Shown: positions 53,280 through 60,623 of the stretch, one piece after another
Position numbering within the stretch: the stretch's first letter is position 1
Layout: each line of letters begins with the position of its first letter
Assembly: GCA_905339235.1 (NCBI GenBank)
Contig: CAJPFG010000034.1
Span: 1 to 60,623 of the forward strand
Length of the DNA: 60,623 bases
Origin: Phycisphaerales bacterium
Lineage (GTDB): Bacteria; Planctomycetota; Phycisphaerae; Phycisphaerales; UBA1924
Direction: 5' to 3'
The notes under the pieces: model-generated
Told to the model about the DNA's origin: nothing
Databases searched by the model: none
Seen by the model: the letters and a program-made list of their open reading frames with translations, nothing else
Made by a program: the position numbers and the translations under genes

Positions 53280-54316
53280 AGGATCCTCACCAACTCCCGC
53301 CGTTCCGCCATGCTCAACACATCTCCGACTTCCTGAAGCCACCGGCGGGCATCGGTGGAATACCCGGCAGTGGGCTTGAGTTCACCGCCGCGTGCATCAC
53401 GGTAGCGCGCTCCCCAATAGGCGTTGAACCGCGCCATGCTCAACTCGCGGACGTACTTCGCGATCATCGACGCCAGCGCCACCGGCAGGTGCGCCGATTC
53501 CCCCTCGCTGAGAAACACGATCCCCGCCCGCCGCGGCGTCGGCCCCTCCTCCGTCAGCACGTACCGGCTCCGAACCTCCGTTTCCTCCACCACCTCGATC
53601 TTCGCCTCCGGCAGCATCAGCGACAGCACCTCCGCGTACTGCACCCGCCCCCCCAGCCGATCGCACGCGATCCCCAACCGCCGCGGCTCGCCGTGTTCAT
53701 CCCGCGTGCCGCCCCAGAGACTCCACACACGCCGCAAATGCCGGCAAAGCGCCCCCAGCGGCGCATCCGCCTTGTTGTTCCGCTCGCGCACCACGTCGTT
53801 GTACTCCGGCTCCCACGTCACGTCCGCCCGCATCGCCAGCAGCGACACGCCGGCCTTCCCCATCGCCGCCTCCACCGTCGCCGCGGCCAGACTCAACTCG
53901 CCCCCCGTCATCGAAACCGGCAGCGCCGCCCCCTCGCCCCGATAGCACGCCGGCGCATCGGCCTCCACGCCCAGCGCCTCGAACAGGCCCGCATCATCCG
54001 CCGGCACCGCGCCCGCTCCCATCAGCCGCAAAAACGACAACACCCCCCGTTCAAGGTGAACCAACGGGTGCGTCGTCCGCACCGAGTTCGAGAGTTTCAG
54101 TTGCTTGGAATCCGCGACCGCCACGCGCCCGCGACGATCCGTCCCGCCGCCGCGTCCCGGTTCCCGGCACACCCCGCGCTGCAGCAGCGACCACAGGTCG
54201 GGCGCTTTGTTGGGGTCCGCGGCGTCCGGCGCTCGGAACACCGACAATCCAGTGCAAAACGGGCCCAGTGTCGGCCCATAGCCCGCCTCGTCGATGCCCG
54301 CGAGAACAATCGCCAT
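53276..54316 (-). CDS. Ribonuclease HII-like protein, long form
   Basis: 346 residues against about 200 for ordinary RNase HII. The N-terminus has the family motif AGIDEAGYGPTLGP with the catalytic Asp-Glu pair (about residues 7-20), then VADSKQLKL (about 70-78), and late in the protein ASMIAKYVREL, the usual S-x-I-A-K-V-x-R-D helix. CDRLGGR (about 214-220) could supply another carboxylate. Some 130 residues of extra sequence lie between the first and last motifs. It should cleave RNA in RNA-DNA hybrids, but the insert makes this a distinct subgroup. ATG 54316 is chosen. It overlaps the ribD start by four bases. Confidence 0.75.
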   Translation of the reverse strand: MAIVLAGIDEAGYGPTLGPFCTGLSVFRAPDAADPNKAPDLWSLLQRGVCREPGRGGGTDRRGRVAVADSKQLKLSNSVRTTHPLVHLERGVLSFLRLMGAGAVPADDAGLFEALGVEADAPACYRGEGAALPVSMTGGELSLAAATVEAAMGKAGVSLLAMRADVTWEPEYNDVVRERNNKADAPLGALCRHLRRVWSLWGGTRDEHGEPRRLGIACDRLGGRVQYAEVLSLMLPEAKIEVVEETEVRSRYVLTEEGPTPRRAGIVFLSEGESAHLPVALASMIAKYVRELSMARFNAYWGARYRDARGGELKPTAGYSTDARRWLQEVGDVLSMAERRELVRIL

Positions 54317-54367
54317 GGGGGCCAGTTTACCCAAAAAGCAAAATGGCCCGCCGACAGGCGGGCCAAT

Positions 54368-54450
54368 GCGGCTGAGAGGACTTGAACCTCCAAGGGTGTT
54401 ACCCCACTAGAACCTGAATCTAGCGCGTCTGCCAATTTCGCCACAGCCGC
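54368..54450 (-). tRNA. tRNA-Leu (anticodon CAG)
   Basis: An 83-nt cloverleaf is readable on the minus strand: acceptor arms GCGGCTG and CAGCCGC, D-arm region with AATTGGCAGACGC, anticodon stem CTAGA/TCTAG with loop TTCAGGT (anticodon CAG), a long class II variable arm (TGGGGTAACACCC) and a T-arm with GGTTCAAGTCC. Length and variable arm fit leucine. CCA is not encoded. It lies between the RNase HII-like gene and the enoyl-CoA hydratase. Confidence 0.96.
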
Positions 54451-54592
54451 GGCATTGCGAAAGTTTACGCCCGCTCCACCCTCCCGACAAACCCCCGAGC
54501 GCTCTCCGCCGCGCCCCCGCCTGGCGGTAGCAGGCCAAAAACGATTCCCAAACCCGCTACACTTGACCTCTCCCTCGTTTTTTGCCATTCCC

Positions 54593-55492
54593 ATGCCCAA
54601 CGCCACTCCCCTCCCCTTCACCCGTGACGCCTCCGGCCCCTTCGCCGGCATCGGTGTCCTCACCCTCGAGCAACCCGGAAAGCCCGTCGTCGTCCTCGAC
54701 CTCGCGCTCATCCAGCGGCTCGAAGCCTCGCTCAAATCTCTCCCCATCGACCTCCGCGGCCTCGTCCTCGCCTCAGCCAGCGAGCGCGTCTTCGTCGCCG
54801 GCGCCGACCTCAAGGCTATCTCCGAACTCAACGACGACGAACTCTTCCGATACCTCCAATACGGCTCTCGCGTATTCGGAATGCTCGCCCAACTCCCATA
54901 CCCAACCGCGGCCGCGATCAACGGAGCCGCCCTCGGCGGCGGCCTCGAACTCGCCATGCACTGCGATGCCCTCATCGCCGCGCCCGGCGCCAAGCCATAC
55001 CCCGTCGGCCTCCCCGAAGCCGGCCTCTCGATCTGTCCGGGCTGGGGCGGCAGCAACCTCCTCGCCGCCCGCATCGACCCCGCCGACGCCATCCGTCGCA
55101 CCGCCTCCGGAAAGCCACTCATGTTCGACGACGCCAAGGCCGCCGGGATGTTCGACGCCCTCGCCGACTCGCCCGCCGCGCTCCTCGACGTGGCCAAGCA
55201 GTGGGTCGCCGACGCGGCCCGGGCCGGAATGAAGCCCCGCCCCGACGGGCCCGCACGCACCGCAGGTCGCTCGCCTTGGGCGCCCAAAGCCCTCGCCGCC
55301 CTTAACGCCGTGCGGGATGAAGTCTCGGCGACCGATTCCGGCCGCGCTGTCGCCGCCGCCGTCCAAGCCGGCATCGACCGCGGCTGGCCCGCGGCCCTCG
55401 AGGTTGAGCAGCGAGAACTCGTCCGCCTCCGGAATTCCCCGGCCGGTAAGGCCGCCATCCAAGCCTTTTTCGAAAAGAGCGCAAAGCGGTAG
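54593..55492 (+). CDS. Enoyl-CoA hydratase/isomerase-family protein
   Basis: 299 residues, crotonase fold; probably hydrates trans-2-enoyl-CoA in fatty-acid beta-oxidation. Visible: VFVAGADLKAISEL (about residues 64-77, oxyanion-hole segment), AAINGAALGGGLELAMHCD (second oxyanion segment) and GLPEAGLSICPGWGGS (catalytic Glu region). The C-terminal third (KPRPDGPARTAGRSPW...) is longer than in plain hydratases and resembles the region in FadJ/FadB proteins that joins the dehydrogenase part, yet no dehydrogenase is fused here. An acyl-CoA dehydrogenase gene follows 68 bases later, supporting the pathway. Confidence 0.85.
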   Translation: MPNATPLPFTRDASGPFAGIGVLTLEQPGKPVVVLDLALIQRLEASLKSLPIDLRGLVLASASERVFVAGADLKAISELNDDELFRYLQYGSRVFGMLAQLPYPTAAAINGAALGGGLELAMHCDALIAAPGAKPYPVGLPEAGLSICPGWGGSNLLAARIDPADAIRRTASGKPLMFDDAKAAGMFDALADSPAALLDVAKQWVADAARAGMKPRPDGPARTAGRSPWAPKALAALNAVRDEVSATDSGRAVAAAVQAGIDRGWPAALEVEQRELVRLRNSPAGKAAIQAFFEKSAKR

Positions 55493-55560
55493 CCGCAGCA
55501 TGCCAATAATAGACTGATTTGTCCGATATCCCGTTCACCACACCACCAGCGAGGGCTGTC

Positions 55561-57564
55561 ATGGCTGATCTGAAAAACCTGAAGGGCCTCAAAGAGGCGG
55601 ACCGCAAGTTGCTCGAAGAAGCCGAAGAATGGCTCGGCGCCGAACCCGCCAGGATGGGACCGGTGAAGAACCTCTTCTGGGGCAACCTCAAAGAGGACTA
55701 CTACTTCCCCTACCCCACCCAGGAGGCCCGCGAACAGGCCGAGTGCGATCAAATGCTCGCGCGCCTCGACGAGTATCTCCGCACCGAGCATCCCGCCATC
55801 GCCATCGACCAGGATCAGGAAATCCCACGCTGGGTCGTGGACAAACTCTTCGCGCTGGGCGTGCTGGGAATGACCATCCCCAAGGAGCACGGCGGCGGCG
55901 GAATGGGGATCACCTCCTACAACCGCGTGCTCGAAAAGATCGGCTCCTACTGCGGCTCCACCGCCGTGATGGTCTCGGCGCACCAGTCGATCGGCTGCAA
56001 GGCCCTGATGCTCTTCGGCAACCCCGAGCAGAAGGCCAAGTGGCTCCCGCACCTCGCCAAGGACTGGCTTAGCGCCTTCTGCCTCTCCGAACCCAACGTC
56101 GGCTGCGACGCCGGCGGACAGGAGACCTTTTTCACCAAGGACGGCGACTACTACGTCATCACCGGCGAAAAAAAATGGGCCACCAGCGGCGCGCTCTCCG
56201 GCCTCTTCACCGTCATGGCCAAGGAGCAGCGCTCCGACGGCAAGGGCAAGGTTTCTGCCTTCGTCATGCATCCCTGGCTCGACGGCGTTGACATCTTCCA
56301 GAAGAACCGCTCCAAGTGCGGCATCCGCGGCACCTGGCAGGCCCGCATCCGCTTCAACGGCGCACGCGTCCACAAGAGCCACCTGCTCGGCCAGGAAGGC
56401 CGCGGCTTCCAGATGGCCCTCTCCTGCCTCAACTACGGCCGCTGCACACTCTCCGCCGGAATGCTCGGCGGCGCCCGTCGCGCCCGCGACCAGGCGACCA
56501 AGTGGTCCCTCACGCGCCACCAGTTCGGCGCCCCGCTGGCCGACAAGGAACTCGTGCGCCGGTGCCTCGCGCGCATGGCCGCGTACGACTACGCCATCGA
56601 CGCCGTGCTCTACATGACCACCGGCATGCTCGACCGCCACGACGAAGACATCCAGGTCGAAACCGCCCTCTGCAAGGTCTTCTGCTCCGAAATGGGCTGG
56701 CGCGTGACCAACGACGCCATGCAGATCATGGGCGGCGAAGGCTACATGACCGAGAACGAGGTCGAACGCATCTTCCGCGACTCGCGCATCAACCTCATCG
56801 TCGAGGGCGCCAACGAGGTCATGCAGTCCTACGTCTTCGGCTACGGCGGCAAGCAACTGGCCGAGCAGATGCTCGGCATCAAGACCGCCCTCCTCAAGGA
56901 CTCCGACGAGCCCCTGGGCGCCTACCTCGCCAAGGCCTTCAAGAGTTCGCTCAACTTCAAGTTGATGAAGGCCGCCATCCCGCTGGGAATGGAGGTCTAC
57001 CTCGGCATCCGCCGCGCGGCCCCCACGATCACCAAGGTCCTGCCCGAACTCGCCCCCGTCGCCCGCCGCCTGTGCAACCTCGTCCGCGAGCACAGTTACC
57101 AGTTCAAGGTCATGAGCAAGAAATACGACGTCGCCATGCTCGACCGCCAGGCCGTCCAGGCCCGCATCGCCGATGTCGCCATGTGGCTCCACGCCTGGTC
57201 CTGCACCCTCTCCCGCCTCGACGCCGATCTCCGCGCCCACGCCGGCAACGGCGCCGCCGACATGGAGTTCCAACGCGACAAACTCGCCGCGGCCCACTTC
57301 TTCGACATCGCCGAAGTCGAGATCTACAAGTGCTTCCGCGAACTCTACGAGAACGCCGACGAAACCATGCTCTCCCTCGCCGACGCCGCCATGAAGCACA
57401 GCAACTCCCTCCCCAACTCCGCCTACGTCATCCCCGAACGCAGCCCCACGGCCAGAGGCACAGGCCGAACGCCAAAGCAGGACGGCATCAAGCAGTTCCC
57501 CGGCGAAAAATGGAGTGGGCAGGTGCCCAAGGGGTTTGAAGAACCGCAAGTGAAGTCGCGGTAG
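55561..57564 (+). CDS. Acyl-CoA dehydrogenase, large (VLCAD/ACAD9-like) form
   Basis: Flavoprotein that oxidises acyl-CoA to trans-2-enoyl-CoA, first step of beta-oxidation. 667 residues, with the C-terminal extra domain of very-long-chain enzymes. Motifs visible: GVLGMTIPKEHGGGGMG (about residues 102-118), CLSEPNVGCDAGGQ, ITGEKKWATSGALSG, LNYGRCTLSAGMLGGARRA, and QIMGGEGYMTENEVERIFRD (in parts) with the catalytic Glu in VEGANEVMQ (about 407-415). ATG 55561 has GAGGG six bases upstream; a TTG at 55519 is an alternative. It follows the enoyl-CoA hydratase, so the two likely form a beta-oxidation unit. A REP-like element follows its stop. Confidence 0.93.
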   Translation: MADLKNLKGLKEADRKLLEEAEEWLGAEPARMGPVKNLFWGNLKEDYYFPYPTQEAREQAECDQMLARLDEYLRTEHPAIAIDQDQEIPRWVVDKLFALGVLGMTIPKEHGGGGMGITSYNRVLEKIGSYCGSTAVMVSAHQSIGCKALMLFGNPEQKAKWLPHLAKDWLSAFCLSEPNVGCDAGGQETFFTKDGDYYVITGEKKWATSGALSGLFTVMAKEQRSDGKGKVSAFVMHPWLDGVDIFQKNRSKCGIRGTWQARIRFNGARVHKSHLLGQEGRGFQMALSCLNYGRCTLSAGMLGGARRARDQATKWSLTRHQFGAPLADKELVRRCLARMAAYDYAIDAVLYMTTGMLDRHDEDIQVETALCKVFCSEMGWRVTNDAMQIMGGEGYMTENEVERIFRDSRINLIVEGANEVMQSYVFGYGGKQLAEQMLGIKTALLKDSDEPLGAYLAKAFKSSLNFKLMKAAIPLGMEVYLGIRRAAPTITKVLPELAPVARRLCNLVREHSYQFKVMSKKYDVAMLDRQAVQARIADVAMWLHAWSCTLSRLDADLRAHAGNGAADMEFQRDKLAAAHFFDIAEVEIYKCFRELYENADETMLSLADAAMKHSNSLPNSAYVIPERSPTARGTGRTPKQDGIKQFPGEKWSGQVPKGFEEPQVKSR

Positions 57565-57640
57565 CAAGTGGCACAAGGTGGCTCGGCTCTTCAGGTCGCA
57601 CGAACCTCCCGGTTCGTGGTTCCGCCCGTCCTCGGGCCGA
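57565..57640 (+). repeat. REP-like palindromic element after acyl-CoA dehydrogenase
   Basis: CAAGTGGCA begins directly after the stop codon, as at 46786. It continues with GGCTCGGC...TCTTCAGG, then two hairpins: CACGAAC/GTTCGTG (57599-57605 and 57612-57618) and GCCCG/CGGGC (57624-57628 and 57633-57637) with a TCCT loop. The second hairpin corresponds to the TCGGCC/GGCCGA hairpin of the other copy. Confidence 0.6.
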
Positions 57641-57708
57641 CCAGCAGCCGCCAAACCCACCTACTTGGACAGATAGCGCCCGGCTCCTGCCGTATGCGCA
57701 GGACTTCG

Positions 57709-57782
57709 ACGGTCAGGCCGCTCGCCGCCTGCGCCCGAACGATCCCAGCCCACCGCGCCCCCGTCGATTCGAATGTGCTCAT
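57709..57782 (-). pseudogene. Truncated IS66 TnpA-like gene (copy A)
   Basis: The first 24 or so codons from ATG 57782 (MSTFESTGARWAGIVRAQAA...SGLTV) match the start of the gene at 58173 almost exactly, then similarity ends abruptly at about 57709. The frame continues to 57591 with unrelated arginine-rich sequence. It is therefore a cut-off duplicate of the HTH part of an IS66 accessory gene. Confidence 0.7.
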
Positions 57783-57825
57783 GCCCAGCATCTTCGCCGC
57801 CGCCACGCAATCGACAAGATGCGGT

Positions 57826-58173
57826 TCATGGAACGCTCTCCTCGAGCGTCTCGATTACGTCCAGCAGCAGACGCGGATCGAAGCCGGGGCCGACGAGGAT
57901 CCGCCGCGTCCCCGGCCCGGCGGCCCCGAGCACGATCGTCACGCCGCGCTCATCGGGACCATCGGCGGGGGCGACCATCGCCTCGACGAACGCCGGGACG
58001 GGCGTCGCGGCACGCGGCGCCGCCGCGGCCGACGCCAATCTCCGCTTCCACGGGTAGAAGGTCGAGACCGCAAGGCCGCGCTGCGCGCAGAACGCCGCCA
58101 CGGTCAGCCCGCTCGCCGCCTGCGCCCGAACGATCCCAGCCCACCGCGCCTGCGTCGATTCGAATGTGCTCAT
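57826..58173 (-). CDS. IS66-family TnpA-like accessory protein (solitary)
   Basis: 115 residues. The N-terminus has the helix-turn-helix pattern of IS66 TnpA proteins (ARWAGIVRAQAASGLTVAAFC...GLAVSTFYPWKRRL; about residues 8-43), followed by an Ala/Pro linker and a C-terminal beta-rich part (VTIVLGAAGPGTRRILVGPGFDP, DVIETLEE). The usual partners tnpB and the large transposase tnpC are absent, so it cannot move alone. ATG 58173 is used because the upstream 46 bases and start are shared with copy A. The gene is probably a relic, though its frame is intact. Confidence 0.75.
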   Translation of the reverse strand: MSTFESTQARWAGIVRAQAASGLTVAAFCAQRGLAVSTFYPWKRRLASAAAAPRAATPVPAFVEAMVAPADGPDERGVTIVLGAAGPGTRRILVGPGFDPRLLLDVIETLEESVP

Positions 58174-58274
58174 GCCCTGCATCTTCGCCGCCGCAACGCC
58201 ATCGGCAAGATGCGGTTCACTCACCGCTCACCAAAGGAACTGGACTTACACGGATCGCGATCCACAGGTCAAGA

Positions 58275-58637
58275 TCATTCCTCGACAAAACGCTCCTTCG
58301 CATACCTGGCTCGCCACCCATCGCTCCCGATGTACCAACCGGCCAACTCGCTAAGTCCTTCTGTGGATAGATCGACGGCCTTCCCGTTCGACGCAATGAA
58401 CGAGAGCTTCAAAAGACCATCGTCGATCGCGTGAAGCAGATAAAACAGAGTGTCGTCCACAATGTCCGGTATCAGCATCTTGGCAAACACTTCTGGAGAA
58501 CCGCCAGAGGCTGCTTCCTTCCATCGCTTGGCGATGGCATGGTTTGCGCCAAGTCTTCTGTCATTACTCTGAATGGCAGCGTCACGGACCTTCTCCACAA
58601 GCAGTTTGGCGAATTCCTCAATTTCAGGGGTTGTCAC
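58275..58637 (-). CDS. Candidate immunity protein of the RHS toxin
   Basis: 120 residues, soluble, acidic-neutral and helical, with no recognised family. Segments include TPEIEEFAKLLVEKVRDAAI (about 3-22), SPEVFAKMLIPDIVDDTLFYLLHAIDD (about 47-73) and DGWRARYAKERFV at the end. The start is GTG 58637: AGGAGG lies eight bases upstream and overlaps the stop codon of the RHS toxin gene, so the two are translationally coupled. A small gene immediately after an RHS toxin tip is the normal place for the cognate immunity protein; that role is inferred from position. Confidence 0.7.
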   Translation of the reverse strand: MTTPEIEEFAKLLVEKVRDAAIQSNDRRLGANHAIAKRWKEAASGGSPEVFAKMLIPDIVDDTLFYLLHAIDDGLLKLSFIASNGKAVDLSTEGLSELAGWYIGSDGWRARYAKERFVEE

Positions 58638-58648
58638 AGCACCACCTC

Positions 58649-59992
58649 CTATCGTCCTCCCCACGGGATTCGAGTAGGCCCCGAAACTCCCGCGTCCTGC
58701 AATCTTTGAATACCCTGCCGCACCGTAGCCCCAGCCATTCCTGACTGCATACCACCACGAATCAAGGCCTGCGTCTCGATTGCTTGCACTGATTCCCAGG
58801 TGAGTGCCGCACCGGTTTGGGAAAAGGCTTTGTATCCTTGCATTTGCCCTCCAGTCACGAGTCCGTGATCCACGCCCAGCCTTGCCATTTCTGCATTCGG
58901 AATTGCCAAGGCCGCGTTGGCGTCATAGCCCGGGGCTCCTGTAAACGCGCTCTTGGCAGGAACGTGATGTCCGCCGCCCGGACCGCCATACGGTCGTAGT
59001 TGGGCTGCCTCGGCAACGCCCCGCGTCGAACTCTCCGCAAGCTCTCCTCCCACCTTAAGCGCCGCTCTTCCTTCCACTTGGGGCAGTGTTTTGAGACACT
59101 TGACCGGAGCAAGCGCGCCGCTGATGCCGATAGGTGCGGTGGCGATACCCACGCCTTGGATTGTGCCCAGAGTCGCTCGTGCCGCCCTTTCGATCGGGTC
59201 CTCGATCAGCGAATCGGCAAGGGCGTCGTATCCCTCCCACCCTTCCGCCAGCAGTTCCATGCCGGTTTCTTCGGCGGCCCGGCGGAGCAGGACGTCCCCC
59301 ACATCCACTTCGTGCCCCGTGTGCGTGGCGATATTCAGTTCCTTCTCCCACGCGCGCATGTTGTCCATTGCGTCGCGTTCCACTCGAGACATCGTCAGAT
59401 GAGATACGAATTGCTGCTCGGCCGCGTGCCGCGCGGCTCCGGCTCCAGCGTCCGCGAACGCGGATGCCACGGAAATGCCGGTATCGATTGCAGGATGGAT
59501 CCCCCCGGCCATGTTCGATCCAAGTGCGGCAACAAAATCTCCGACCGGCCCCAGTCCCATCGGGTCGGTGAACCCAAAGACTCTCCCCCCGCAATACAGG
59601 TAGAGGTTCAGGCTGTCCGCATACCCGATGGGATCGCGGCTGAGCCACCTTCCCAGCACCGGGTCCATCCACCGGTACCGCGCCAGGTTCAGGTCGGGGT
59701 TGGCCTCGTGCACGTAGCCCGCGTACCCGAAGGGGTTGGCCGGGCCCGCGGGGTCGCTGATCCGCCCGGGCGGCAGCGGCGTCCGCCACGGGCCCTCCAC
59801 GAGCGCGTAGTCCTCCATCATCGAGATGACGCCGTCGCGATTCAGGTCCGCGTCGGCGAGGTAGCCCTCATCGACGAGCGAAAGTTGCTCGCGCTCCTCG
59901 ATCGCCCACTGGTCCTGGATGTCAAAGAACCCGTCGCCCCTGACGTCGCCCGCCCAGCGGTGTGACCCGCGACCATGGGCATCATACCGCAC
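58649..59992 (-). CDS. RHS tip with polymorphic toxin C-terminus, 5'-truncated
   Basis: 447 residues from GTG 59992. After RYDAHGR it carries two EF-hand-like calcium loops (DVRGDGFFD and DLNRDGVIS), then the RHS-associated core: NPFGYAGYVHE, LNLARYRWMDPVLGRWLSRDPIGYADSLNLYLYCGG (in parts, about residues 105-140) and GFTDPMGL. The variable tip begins there, ending in a domain with GGGHHVPAKSAF, IPNAEMARLGVDH and TRIPWGG. The frame stays open upstream to a TAG near 60078, without the long YD-repeat body, so only the distal part remains. A secreted YD shell cannot be built from this alone. The GTG start is the first in frame, not proven. Confidence 0.75.
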   Translation of the reverse strand: MRYDAHGRGSHRWAGDVRGDGFFDIQDQWAIEEREQLSLVDEGYLADADLNRDGVISMMEDYALVEGPWRTPLPPGRISDPAGPANPFGYAGYVHEANPDLNLARYRWMDPVLGRWLSRDPIGYADSLNLYLYCGGRVFGFTDPMGLGPVGDFVAALGSNMAGGIHPAIDTGISVASAFADAGAGAARHAAEQQFVSHLTMSRVERDAMDNMRAWEKELNIATHTGHEVDVGDVLLRRAAEETGMELLAEGWEGYDALADSLIEDPIERAARATLGTIQGVGIATAPIGISGALAPVKCLKTLPQVEGRAALKVGGELAESSTRGVAEAAQLRPYGGPGGGHHVPAKSAFTGAPGYDANAALAIPNAEMARLGVDHGLVTGGQMQGYKAFSQTGAALTWESVQAIETQALIRGGMQSGMAGATVRQGIQRLQDAGVSGPTRIPWGGR

Positions 59993-60194
59993 CCGCTCCA
60001 GCAGCCGCCCGGTGTCGTCGTGTACCTGACCTGAAGGTCGCGACCACAGTCCTATCCACTCCTCTGCCTCCTATGAGTCCCTATCGGTCCCTCCACCCCA
60101 ACCCCCACGCCCCCAAAGCCTTGCGCACCACTTCCCCATTTCCTCAAAACTTCCCCTTGACACGCCCAACCCGAATCCGTACCGTCAGTTCGTA

Positions 60195-60623
60195 ATGCCC
60201 GAACTCCCCGCTCCCAACCCCCAGCACCCCGCATCCGCCGCGCCGGCCCTCTCCCCGCTCGACACCGCCCGCCTCAACGCCTGGTTCGACCACCGCGGCC
60301 AACTCCCCGACCTCGCCCGCTCCCTCAACATCACCACCACGCAACTCGCCGACTGGGCCGCGCAACCCCACATCGCCGCGGCCATCGCCCGCATCGAAAG
60401 CCTCTCAGCCCAGCGCGCCGCCTACCTCCACCTGCAATCCCAGCACGACGCCATCTCCCGCCTTCTCGACATCGTCAAAACCTCCCAGCACGAAGAAACC
60501 GCCCGCCGCGCCGCCGACCGCCTCCTCCGCCCCCTCGGCCGCGTCCCCGCCGCCGACCCACCCACCCAGCGCACCCCGCGCCCCGCTCCAACCCCCAAAC
60601 TCCACACCCCCCGCACCCCCCAC
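60195..60623 (+). CDS. Partial gene, helix-turn-helix-like protein (cut by window end)
   Basis: 143 codons remain open to the last base, so the stop lies outside the window. The product starts MPELPAPNPQHP, then SPLDTARLNAWFDHRGQLPDLARSLNITTTQLADW (in parts, residues 20-54), which resembles a DNA-binding HTH with a recognition helix at LNITTTQLADWA. It continues as a helical stretch with QHEETARRAADRLLRPLG, as in terminase-small-subunit-like proteins, ending in Pro-rich sequence. The function is unknown. The ATG at 60195 follows AT-rich DNA (CAGTTCGTA), with no clear ribosome binding site. Confidence 0.55.
   Translation, partial: MPELPAPNPQHPASAAPALSPLDTARLNAWFDHRGQLPDLARSLNITTTQLADWAAQPHIAAAIARIESLSAQRAAYLHLQSQHDAISRLLDIVKTSQHEETARRAADRLLRPLGRVPAADPPTQRTPRPAPTPKLHTPRTPH

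Larger units (their letters stand above)
57709..58219. repeat. Direct duplication, two 120-bp copies
   Basis: 57709-57828 and 58100-58219 are nearly identical (few substitutions), both running from inside the TnpA HTH region to 46 bases upstream of its start codon, ending GATGCGGTTCA. They lie in direct orientation around the unique 3' part of copy B (57829-58099). This fits a tandem duplication of tnpA followed by loss of copy A's 3' end. Confidence 0.85.

Noticed and set aside
54097..57660. Minus-strand open frame of 1187 codons over the tRNA and acyl-CoA dehydrogenase
   Set aside because: It crosses a tRNA and is antisense to two well-recognised genes, with no start context. It is a shadow frame.

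Overview
The window is very GC-rich, densely coded and built from short, often overlapping operons (many ATGA, GTGA or TTGA stop/start overlaps). The mix of genes suggests a planctomycete, probably of the Phycisphaerae type: several ECF sigma factors each followed by a single-pass membrane gene, C-terminal anchors of the PTPG...RRRR kind, FHA proteins, a hybrid kinase, GH127, RHS modules and an extended HU protein. The lineage is an inference from gene content; no rRNA is present to test it.

Layout. 1-3.6 kb: two secreted proteins and a pair of paralogous membrane proteins, all on the minus strand. 3.9-5.4 kb: pyrH and frr. 5.56-15.9 kb: eight tightly coupled plus-strand genes (VWA protein, secreted protein, ExbB/MotA channel, two ExbD proteins, a large helical-repeat protein, a large single-pass protein and a secreted zinc-ribbon protein). 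This is the most system-like part of the window and looks like a proton-driven envelope machine without a TonB or TolA partner. 16-20.7 kb: a tRNA-binding-domain protein, two ECF sigma modules and a DUF4286-like protein. 20.7-21.6 kb: rpmI-rplT with flanking hairpins. 21.6-32.4 kb: site-2 protease, ureohydrolase, a degenerate archaeal-type phosphoglycerate mutase, a membrane protein overlapping galactokinase, POT transporter, guanine deaminase, UDP-sugar dehydrogenase and an HisC-like aminotransferase.

32.4-46.8 kb: a third ECF module, pseudouridine-phosphate glycosidase, an HU-like protein with a strong terminator, an EEP hydrolase, a BtpA-like TIM barrel, an array of 21-bp repeats, GH127, a thiol-motif protein coupled to a hybrid histidine kinase, an FHA protein followed by an orphan sorting-tail remnant, cardiolipin synthase and GAPDH. 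47-57.6 kb: PAS histidine kinase, a broken TPR gene, M42 peptidase, YgfZ, RibD overlapping an RNase HII-like gene, tRNA-Leu(CAG), and an enoyl-CoA hydratase followed by an acyl-CoA dehydrogenase (beta-oxidation).

57.6-60.6 kb is accessory DNA: palindromic repeats, a duplicated IS66 TnpA fragment, a toxin/immunity pair made from a 5'-truncated RHS tip, and a gene cut by the window end. No CRISPR array, rRNA or integrase was seen. Functions come from motif recognition by eye; no database search was run.
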